This document shows positions 9,091-16,219 of a DNA stretch of 64,000 nucleotides, piece after piece. The notes under the pieces are model-generated. The model was not told where the DNA came from and did no database searches. It worked only from the letters and a program-made list of their open reading frames with translations. The DNA is from an uncultured Prevotella sp. GTDB lineage: Bacteria > Bacteroidota > Bacteroidia > Bacteroidales > Bacteroidaceae. Positions within the stretch are counted from its first letter, which is position 1, and the number at the start of each line of letters is the position of its first letter. Made by a program: the position numbers and the translations under genes. Location of the stretch: contig CAMJDL010000005.1 in NCBI GenBank assembly GCA_946404405.1, positions 56,495-120,494 of the forward strand, written 5' to 3'.

Positions 9091-9152
9091 ACATCCCCCC
9101 TCCATACATACCTCCCCCTATACAGGGGGGAGGGTATGGTATGAGGGGATGT
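9091..9152. repeat. Long imperfect palindrome
   Basis: acatcccccctccatacatacctccccc...gggggagggtatggtatgaggggatgt; no T-tract after it. Confidence 0.6.
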
Positions 9153-9201
9153 TCTACAGGAGGAGAAGCAAGGAGTGTGATGAGGTAAGATGGCTGATGT
9201 C

Positions 9202-9220
9202 AGAAGTAAGAAGTAAGATG
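9202..9220. repeat. Heptamer-type array
   Basis: agaagtaagaagtaagatg just before ATG of 9222 CDS. Confidence 0.6.
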
Positions 9221-9221
9221 T

Positions 9222-10010
9222 ATGAAGTTAAGTGAGATTTTTACGGATACGTTCAAGGCTCTGAGGCACGAGCTGGGCCACGACCGCCCACGTGACAATC
9301 GTCCTATGTGGCAGCAGCGGCAGTCATCCGACAGCGACTTCTGCCGTGCGTTAGTGGCCAACGGCTATATGACCGAGGCGCAGATGCAGCATGCCGCTGA
9401 GCGTTACCGACTGGGCCGCAGCCGCGACGGCGGTGTCATCTTCTGGCAAATAGACACCACTGATTGCATCTTCGACGGCAAGATCATGTACTACCGCGCA
9501 GACTGTCACCGCGACCACCACCGCCATCCGCAGTGGGTCAGCAACTGCATGAAGCGCTACTATCTGAAGGACTACAAGGATGGGAAAGTCGAGGAAGACA
9601 AGGCGCTGATAGCCAGCATCCCGTCCTACCACTGCCTGTTCGGAACGCACCTCCTTGGAAGTGAAAAACGAATAGTGAAAAGTGAAAAGTTGGCTATCGC
9701 GGTTGTAGAGGCGGAGAAGACGGCGGTGATTATGTCGGAGCATTTTCCGCAGTACCTGTGGCTGGCAGCTGGCGGCCTCTTCGAACTGACTGCCGACAAG
9801 CTCTTTCCGCTGCGCCAACACCGCATCATCCTCTTTCCCGATACCGACCCTGACCTTAAGGCCTACACCCGCTGGTACGATATAGCCCGGGAGGCCCGCC
9901 GCCTGTACGGATGTGCTATATCTGTCAGTCCGCTGCTGGAACAGCGTGCCACGCCCGAGCAGAAACAGCGGAAGATAGACCTGGTGGATTATTTGTTTGA
10001 AACCCCATAA
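9222..10010 (+). CDS. Toprim-containing, DUF6371-like primase-related protein
   Basis: VVEAEKTAVIM...IILFPDTDPDLKAY fits Toprim E and DxD motifs. Confidence 0.65.
   Translation: MKLSEIFTDTFKALRHELGHDRPRDNRPMWQQRQSSDSDFCRALVANGYMTEAQMQHAAERYRLGRSRDGGVIFWQIDTTDCIFDGKIMYYRADCHRDHHRHPQWVSNCMKRYYLKDYKDGKVEEDKALIASIPSYHCLFGTHLLGSEKRIVKSEKLAIAVVEAEKTAVIMSEHFPQYLWLAAGGLFELTADKLFPLRQHRIILFPDTDPDLKAYTRWYDIAREARRLYGCAISVSPLLEQRATPEQKQRKIDLVDYLFETP
9657..9692. repeat. Heptamer array inside Toprim/DUF6371-like CDS
   Basis: ggaagtgaaaaacgaatagtgaaaagtgaaaagttg (KRIVKSEKL). Confidence 0.75.
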
Positions 10011-10030
10011 CACGAAGTATTATAACCCTT

Positions 10031-10369
10031 ATGATTAATTATTACGACAAGAACCGTTTCATCAGCAAGAGCACGTTGGCACGGTTGGCCGACGTCTCAC
10101 CACGAACCTTCAGCCGCTACCTCGCCAGCCGACGGGAGATTCTCAAGATTTTCGGTGTTTCTCCGAAAGCCCAGAAACTGCCTCCTTATGCCGTCCGCTA
10201 CATCTGCGAGGACTACTGCATCGACCTTCCTCCCGAACTTCAGAATCAACAGGCCCTCAATGCCTCGCCCATCCGTGACATCATCCTTAAATCGTGGGAA
10301 GAAGAGCAGAATTTCAAAAAAAGTTCACGACTGTCGGGCAAAGTCGGACAGCGGCCTTCAGGATTGTAG
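10031..10369 (+). CDS. DUF4248-like protein
   Basis: MINYYDKNRFISKSTLARLADVSPRTFSRYL...; typical neighbour of the HU-like gene in Bacteroidales. Confidence 0.7.
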   Translation: MINYYDKNRFISKSTLARLADVSPRTFSRYLASRREILKIFGVSPKAQKLPPYAVRYICEDYCIDLPPELQNQQALNASPIRDIILKSWEEEQNFKKSSRLSGKVGQRPSGL

Positions 10370-10422
10370 TACCTTTGCATTGTCAATCAAGAGAGGTGGC
10401 AACAGTGTCCTCCAATGGTAGA

Positions 10423-10488
10423 AATTGCGAATATTAATAGAAAAAATTGCGGGAATTAATAGTAGCAATTGCGGGAATTAATAGTAGC
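10423..10488. repeat. Three tandem 22-bp repeats
   Basis: aattgcgaatattaatagaaaa (10423), aattgcgggaattaatagtagc (10445), identical copy (10467). Confidence 0.85.
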
Positions 10489-10574
10489 AAAAAAAGCCTA
10501 AGGAGAGCACAAAACTAAATCTCGATGAGCGACACAATACAAACTTATTATCAACTTTTTAATTACAAACAGTT

Positions 10575-11126
10575 ATGGCTATTAAAGTAATTGCACAGCG
10601 CCGAGTGCTGAAAATCGGCAAGAATCCGGGAGTGAAGAAGTTCGTGATGCGTCCCGACCTCTACATCCCGATGGCAGAGAAGAAGGTCTTCTCCGAGGCA
10701 GCCACCCATAGTGGCATCTCGGCAGGTATCATCAAGGCCGCATGGGATGCAGCAGGCGACGTCATCCGCACCTGGGCCACTGAAGGTCACTCCGTGCCCG
10801 TTCCTGGCTTGGGCACCATGCGCTTCGGCGTTCGTTCCAAAGCCGTCGAAGAGTTGGAGGATGTCAAGACGAACCTGATTACCACGCGCCGCATCATCTT
10901 CACGCCATCAGTGGACGTGAAGGATGAACTGAAGAACACCTCGATCCAGATTACCTGTATTGACGAGGAAGGCAACGTGCTGAAGCGTGTGACTTCGGGC
11001 GACAGTGGCGACATCGAGGACACCGAGAATGGAACCACGGGTAACGGATCTACGGGTGGCGGAAGTTCGAACACCGGAGGCAATAACGGCGGAGGCGGCG
11101 GTGACGACGAGCCGGATGAGAACTAA
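10575..11126 (+). CDS. HU-family DNA-binding protein with Gly/Asn-rich tail
   Basis: MAIKVIAQRRVLKIGKNPGVKKFVMRPDLY...; tail GNGSTGGGSSNTGGNNGGGGGDDEPDEN. Confidence 0.85.
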   Translation: MAIKVIAQRRVLKIGKNPGVKKFVMRPDLYIPMAEKKVFSEAATHSGISAGIIKAAWDAAGDVIRTWATEGHSVPVPGLGTMRFGVRSKAVEELEDVKTNLITTRRIIFTPSVDVKDELKNTSIQITCIDEEGNVLKRVTSGDSGDIEDTENGTTGNGSTGGGSSNTGGNNGGGGGDDEPDEN

Positions 11127-11127
11127 C

Positions 11128-11157
11128 AAAGAGTGTGCCCTTCGGGGCAGGCTCTTT
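11128..11157 (+). terminator. Intrinsic terminator
   Basis: aaagagtgtgcccttcggggcaggctcttt. Confidence 0.7.
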
Positions 11158-11159
11158 CT

Positions 11160-11221
11160 AAATGAGAAATGAGGAATGAGAAATGAGAAATGGAAATGAA
11201 GAAATGAAAAATGAGGATTGA
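11160..11221. repeat. Heptamer-type array
   Basis: aaatgagaaatgaggaatgagaaatgagaaatgg... Confidence 0.75.
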
Positions 11222-11225
11222 GCGT

Positions 11226-11327
11226 ATGAAAAAGGAAACATGGAAGGCGATTATTCAGGTGGTAATAACGATTCTGACCGCCATTAGCTCAACAGTATTG
11301 GTACAGTCATGCGGACTATTACGTTAA
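11226..11327 (+). CDS. Smalltalk-like small membrane protein (33 aa)
   Basis: MKKETWKAIIQVVITILTAISSTVLVQSCGLLR, below the ORF-track length cutoff; overlaps the amidase start by 19 bp. Confidence 0.75.
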   Translation: MKKETWKAIIQVVITILTAISSTVLVQSCGLLR

Positions 11328-11743
11328 TCGTGATTCATTGCAGTGCGGTGCGCCCAGACCAGACATCATCGGCAGCCCAGATAGACACGTGGCATCGCCA
11401 GCGGGGCTTCAAGCTCGGCATCGGCTACCACTACGTCATCCGTCGTGACGGAACGATAGAGCTGGGACGTCCGGAATGGATGATAGGTGCCCACTGCCAC
11501 GTAGCAGGCCAGAACCACAACAAGTACTCGATAGGCGTATGCTACGAGGGTGGTCTGGACATCCGCGGTCAACCCGCCGACACGCGTACTGAGGCACAGA
11601 AGCAGACCATGCGGCGGCTACTCGAAGAGCTTCACGAGCGTTACCCCCGCGCCGTGATAGTCGGGCACCACGACCTAAACCCCCACAAGGACTGTCCGTG
11701 CTTCGATGCTGCGCATGAGTATCAGGATCTGCAGCCGAAATAG
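11309..11743 (+). CDS. N-acetylmuramoyl-L-alanine amidase (Amidase_2)
   Basis: LIVIHCSAVRP...GYHYVIRRDG...GHHDLNPHKDCPCFDA. Confidence 0.9.
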   Translation: MRTITLIVIHCSAVRPDQTSSAAQIDTWHRQRGFKLGIGYHYVIRRDGTIELGRPEWMIGAHCHVAGQNHNKYSIGVCYEGGLDIRGQPADTRTEAQKQTMRRLLEELHERYPRAVIVGHHDLNPHKDCPCFDAAHEYQDLQPK

Positions 11744-11748
11744 TTTAG

Positions 11749-11775
11749 GCCCGTTTCCACTTTATGGAGACGGGC
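11749..11775 (+). terminator. Intrinsic terminator
   Basis: gcccgtttccactttatggagacgggc followed by ttt. Confidence 0.75.
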
Positions 11776-11798
11776 TTTAGTGTTAACATCCTATCATG

Positions 11799-12941
11799 TT
11801 ATAGTCGCTTTAGCCAAATGGCAAAGAAATGGTCATAAACAATATAGCCCGATTGGGTGCGGTAGATGATGTCTTTATCTGTCAATACGTCAAGAGCAGT
11901 CTTAACGCTGCTTGAACTGGGCAAGTCGTATTGTTTGATAAAGTCGGCACCCTGAGGACTCTCTGCCAGTCCTTCCTTGGCGATAGCCTTGACTACAGCC
12001 AGCTGGTTGTCTGTCAAGAAGCCTATCAACTCCTCGTACTGCATAGAGTTCCTGTTGACAATATGTCGTATTGCCTCATCGACCTGATCAGTCTTGGTTA
12101 CATGTCGCTCGGTCTCGTATAGTCGGTTGAGCATGAGCTGGATATTGCGAGTAACGCCTTCGAAGCGTTGGTAGATGTAATGGAAGGTATCCTGACTGAG
12201 GGAGCCTTTCTTCTCTTCAAAAAATCGGCATGCAAAGTCGTAGTATATCTCCTCATGCAGGGGATAAAGCCCCATGGATACCGTACTCTGATAAAACGGG
12301 CGATCGGGAGAATAAAATATCTGCGACATCAGATGACGTTTACTGCCAGAGAATACGAAATGTACATTAGGCGCAAACTGGATATAGGAGCGCAACAGTG
12401 CCTCTATACCTGGGTCGGGATAATTGGTAATCTGCTGGAACTCATCAATAGCGATATACACTTCATTCTTACTCTGTTTCAGATAATCAAAAACGGTTTT
12501 TAGCGTCACCTCCGTCAGCGTGGGCTGTATACTTACAGATACTGTCGGCTGTCCCGTCATAGGATCGGTACTGAATACAGGACGCCATGAGCCAAAAAAC
12601 TCCAGAAGCCGTTTTACGGCTTTTCGCTCTCTGGACAGAACCTCTTGAGCGATGGCTGTACCTAATAACTGTACAAAATCATGCTGATTTTTCGTAGCAA
12701 AGATATCTATATATAGACATTTTGCATCCTTTTCTTGTTCTAAAATACGATAAAACGCATTCTTTATCAGTCCTGTTTTGCCAATTCTACGAGGAGAAAT
12801 CAAAACAGTATTACGTCCATTTTGTAGATTCGCAATCAATTCTTCTGTCTCTTCGGTACGATCACAAAAATAATCTGGACTTACGTAACCCTGATAAACA
12901 AATGGATTTCGAAGTTTCTGATTTTTTTTCGCCATATTCAC
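11799..12941 (-). CDS. ATP-binding protein (AAA/archaeal ATPase-like)
   Basis: ISPRRIGKTGLI Walker A, VYIAIDEFQQI Walker B; full-length relative of the left-edge fragment. Confidence 0.85.
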   Translation of the reverse strand: MNMAKKNQKLRNPFVYQGYVSPDYFCDRTEETEELIANLQNGRNTVLISPRRIGKTGLIKNAFYRILEQEKDAKCLYIDIFATKNQHDFVQLLGTAIAQEVLSRERKAVKRLLEFFGSWRPVFSTDPMTGQPTVSVSIQPTLTEVTLKTVFDYLKQSKNEVYIAIDEFQQITNYPDPGIEALLRSYIQFAPNVHFVFSGSKRHLMSQIFYSPDRPFYQSTVSMGLYPLHEEIYYDFACRFFEEKKGSLSQDTFHYIYQRFEGVTRNIQLMLNRLYETERHVTKTDQVDEAIRHIVNRNSMQYEELIGFLTDNQLAVVKAIAKEGLAESPQGADFIKQYDLPSSSSVKTALDVLTDKDIIYRTQSGYIVYDHFFAIWLKRL

Positions 12942-12981
12942 CCGTTTATTGTAACAATGTTAATCGTGTTTAAAATAGAGG

Positions 12982-13009
12982 CGGAATTTCCGTCACGGAA
13001 TTTCCGTCA
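12982..13009. repeat. Tandem 14-bp operator-like repeats
   Basis: CGGAATTTCCGTCA x2, each with the palindrome CGGAATTTCCG. Confidence 0.75.
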
Positions 13010-13024
13010 CGAATATTTCGACTG

Positions 13025-13056
13025 CAAAGATACAAATTAGTGAGCGAAAATGCAAA
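13025..13056 (-). promoter_or_regulatory. Promoter of 11799..12941 ATPase
   Basis: Minus strand TTTG (13053-13056), 20 bp, TATCTTTG (13025-13032). Confidence 0.65.
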
Positions 13057-13078
13057 TTTATTTGGACTTTTTTACTTT

Positions 13079-13402
13079 CATCGTATAATATTGTTTGTCT
13101 TTATTGTTTCATATACGCGTTGCCCCAATGTCTGGACACCCTCCTGTTCATCATCTTTAGACTCTTCTTCGAGGCCACGGAACCGTTCTTAGTGACATAG
13201 TCGGACGTAAGCCTCAGGTTCAGTATGGGCATTCTTTTTCCGTTCCACGGCATCGTTAGTACCCAATTTAATGCTAAAAATGAGGGGGAGGGTGGGATGA
13301 GCCTTCACTAACTCACGAGTCTTTGCCACCATATCGCCAAAGTAGGTCTTGTCACCTGCAGGAATGATATCCTTTGGATTTGGCAGAAAGTGGTAAGAGG
13401 TA
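13079..13402 (-). pseudogene. Remnant of an SGNH/GDSL esterase
   Basis: Minus strand reads PNPKDIIPAGDKTYFGDMVAKTRELVKAHPTLPLIFSIKLGTNDAVERKKNAHTEPEAYVRLCH* then ERFRGLEEES...LGQRVYETIKTN; no start, internal stop at 13189-13191. Confidence 0.6.
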
Positions 13403-16183
13403 CTATTGTTTGATATCGTTATACCTCATAAGGTAGGTGTCATACTGTGTCAGGAAGGGCCTGAAGGGTGCAGGTACAGCGGCTGCAGGAGTGAAGAACC
13501 GCTTCAGAACTTGTGGCAACACATCGCCCTTGATATAGTAGCTGCGGAAAGTAGCACTCACAGGTCCGTCACCAGTTTTCCAACCATTAAAAGCTGTCTT
13601 GGCAAACTTAGGACCTTGTCCGCTGACAGCAGCATTGACAGTCATAACGATACCACGGTCGGTCTGTTCGAAGTTCAGGTTCAGAGAGTCGCCAACAATC
13701 AGGATGCCATTGCCCTCCTTGTCGGAGAAGAAAGCTGCATCAACACCACCATGATTGCCCTCGAAGTACAGGTCATCCATGTGCTTGGCCCAGAAACCAT
13801 AGCGGTTGGCCTGGTGACGACCAGGATAGCTGGCAAAGGGACCTTGTCCTATCCACTGAACACGGTCGATATTAGCATCAAGCAAATATGCGAGACCGAG
13901 TTCCGCACGGAACACATCGGCAGTATCTGGCGTAAGGGTAAAGGTTATCTCCTCGCCACCCTCAATTGGACGACTCTGTATGTCGGCTTTCACCTGACTA
14001 TTCTCTACGGGCAATAGATACTTTTGGGGTATGCGACCATTTTGCTTGATGCGTTCAGCCATCGTAGGCTTACGACCTGCGCGGATGGTTGTTTCCTGCG
14101 CCATCACGGAACCACTGCCATGTCCCGTCCATTCTGTTTGGGGCTTGTTCAACACAAAGCTCTGATGCAGGAAAGTATGTCCCTGCATGTTCTCTATGTC
14201 AAAATGAAGGATTTTTAGGGCAGAGGGCTGAGGGCTGAGGGCTGAGGGAAGTTCCAACTGATATGGAACAGACGAGCGGGGGGCACAGTCGGGACTGAAG
14301 GCACCACGTGCCACAGTATCGCGGTCGTTGGTCAGATACCAGTGGAAAGTAACGTTATCCTTGAGATTTAGGAAGTCGTAACGGTTAGAAATTGAGAGGT
14401 TGAGAGAATGAGAGAATGAGACATTCTTTAAAGTCACAAAGGCTTGTGCATAGTTGTGTTGCAACTCGTAGTAGTTGGGCAGCGGAGTACGGTCGGCATA
14501 GACGAGCCCATCGGTACCTTTGTTGCCATACATCTCGAAGCCACCCTCTTTCGATGTATAAACCTTTTCTTCGTATCCATACAACTTTTCACTTTTCACT
14601 TTTCTCTTTTCACTTCTAAACGGCATTCCCTGATCAGCCCACTCCCATACGGAACCACCGGCGATGCCTGGGGTGCGTTCGATAATCTCCCACTGGCGGT
14701 CGTGATCCTCCAGCGAGACACCCAGCGTATGGCAGTATTCGGTAAAGACGACGGGACGGTCTAAACGCTGATAGAAGCCGCCCATCTGACCCGTTGTAGG
14801 ATAGTGGGGGGCATAGATGGGAGCTTGCGAAGGAAAGCCCTTGGGTTTTGCACCCTCAAAGAAACGGCGGAAGTATGAGCCGACCTGTGGAAAACAATAG
14901 GGGCGTGAGGGATCGAGTTCTCCGACATAGTCGCCTACCTCAACACAGGTCTGTGGCAACGGATTCTCATTACCAACGCTCCAGATAAGCACCGAAGGAT
15001 GGTTCTTGTCGCGAGTAACAGTAGCCAAGGCACGTGTCTTCAGAATATCCTGATAGCTACGACTGCCAAGGTGTTTGTCACCATAACCAAAGGGAACCTC
15101 GTCGACCAAATAAAAGCCCAATGAGTCGGCCAGCTCATAAAAGCGTGGCTCACGGGGATAGTGAGAGAGACGCATATAGTTGACAGAGGCCTCCTTCATC
15201 ATCTTCATATCCTTGAGGGTCAGCGCATCAGAAATGACCTTTACAGTCTTGGGGTCGGTGGCGTGAGCATTAACACCACGTAGCTTGATGGGCTGACCAT
15301 TCAACTTCAACACCTTGCCATCGATAGACACCTCGCGAATGCCAATCTTCTGCGTAAAGGTTTGAAGGGTCTTACCTTTCTCCTTTACATATACGCGTAA
15401 CGTATATAAATAAGGTGTCTCGGCAGTCCAAAGCTGGGGAACTTCTACCTTTCCGCCAGTAGATACTACATGACCTTGTGCATCAAGAATTTCGTAGTTG
15501 GTGGTTGTATGCTTAGTCGCATTCGCCAGCTCGGTCTTCACCGTCACCTCGCCGTTCATCTTCGTGGTTACCGTCAGGTCAGAGAGGTGTGTCTTGGGGA
15601 TGGCCATCAGCGTCACGTCACGGAAGATACCCATCGTTGCCCAATCGTCGAAACAGTCAAACTCGTAGCCCTTGAACTGGCTATAGACACGCATAGCCAA
15701 CTGTTGCGGTTCGCCCTTGAAAGCTTTTTTGGACAGATAGGGTGTCAGATCAAAGAGACAGGTGTTATAGCCAGACTCCCACGTTCCCACCAGTTGATCG
15801 TTGAGCCATAGGTTGTAACCACGCAGCACACCGTCAAGACGGATGATGACCTGCTGACCTTTCCATTCGGCAGGAATCGTAAACGAGGTTCTATAGTAGC
15901 CCGTCAGCGAGTCTGGGTAGTCGTACTTAGGCTTTGAGAAACCATAAGGTTCCCAACAACCTGGGACGGGAATATGTCCCCAACTATCGTCTGTCTGAGG
16001 AACGGTCTTGTCGTTGGTAATACCCTTGACTACCTTCAGATTCCATTCGCCATTCAGCGATTTCATCATGGCCTTGTCGGTTACGGGCCACACGCCCTTA
16101 AAAGCGCTTTGCTGAGCAAGGCTAAATGATAAATGACAAATGACAAATGATAAACTCAGCAGCAGTCGTTTCATAATTTTCAA
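13403..16183 (-). CDS. Glycoside hydrolase family 2 beta-galactosidase-like protein, secreted
   Basis: Signal peptide; GH2 features NGEWNLKVVKG, RLSHYPREPRFYELADSLGFYLVDEVP, WSVGNENPLP, VFTEYCHTLG. Confidence 0.92.
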   Translation of the reverse strand: MKIMKRLLLSLSFVICHLSFSLAQQSAFKGVWPVTDKAMMKSLNGEWNLKVVKGITNDKTVPQTDDSWGHIPVPGCWEPYGFSKPKYDYPDSLTGYYRTSFTIPAEWKGQQVIIRLDGVLRGYNLWLNDQLVGTWESGYNTCLFDLTPYLSKKAFKGEPQQLAMRVYSQFKGYEFDCFDDWATMGIFRDVTLMAIPKTHLSDLTVTTKMNGEVTVKTELANATKHTTTNYEILDAQGHVVSTGGKVEVPQLWTAETPYLYTLRVYVKEKGKTLQTFTQKIGIREVSIDGKVLKLNGQPIKLRGVNAHATDPKTVKVISDALTLKDMKMMKEASVNYMRLSHYPREPRFYELADSLGFYLVDEVPFGYGDKHLGSRSYQDILKTRALATVTRDKNHPSVLIWSVGNENPLPQTCVEVGDYVGELDPSRPYCFPQVGSYFRRFFEGAKPKGFPSQAPIYAPHYPTTGQMGGFYQRLDRPVVFTEYCHTLGVSLEDHDRQWEIIERTPGIAGGSVWEWADQGMPFRSEKRKVKSEKLYGYEEKVYTSKEGGFEMYGNKGTDGLVYADRTPLPNYYELQHNYAQAFVTLKNVSFSHSLNLSISNRYDFLNLKDNVTFHWYLTNDRDTVARGAFSPDCAPRSSVPYQLELPSALSPQPSALKILHFDIENMQGHTFLHQSFVLNKPQTEWTGHGSGSVMAQETTIRAGRKPTMAERIKQNGRIPQKYLLPVENSQVKADIQSRPIEGGEEITFTLTPDTADVFRAELGLAYLLDANIDRVQWIGQGPFASYPGRHQANRYGFWAKHMDDLYFEGNHGGVDAAFFSDKEGNGILIVGDSLNLNFEQTDRGIVMTVNAAVSGQGPKFAKTAFNGWKTGDGPVSATFRSYYIKGDVLPQVLKRFFTPAAAVPAPFRPFLTQYDTYLMRYNDIKQ
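14217..14252. repeat. Heptamer array inside GH2 CDS
   Basis: agggctgagggctgagggctgaggg (unit gctgagg; PSALSPQPSAL). Confidence 0.8.
14584..14619. repeat. Heptamer array inside GH2 CDS
   Basis: cttttcacttttcacttttctcttttcacttc (RSEKRKVKSEKL). Confidence 0.8.
16122..16156. repeat. Heptamer array inside GH2 signal-peptide region
   Basis: ctaaatgataaatgacaaatgacaaatgataaactc (LSFVICHLSFSLA). Confidence 0.75.
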
Positions 16184-16219
16184 TTTTCAATTATCAATTA
16201 TCAATTATCAATTTTCAAC
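16175..16219. repeat. Heptamer array, GH115 3' end/intergenic
   Basis: aattttcaattttcaattatcaattatcaattatcaattttcaac. Confidence 0.85.

Noticed and set aside
10423-10488. Possible CRISPR array
   Set aside because: Repeats are directly adjacent with no spacers and there are no cas genes nearby.
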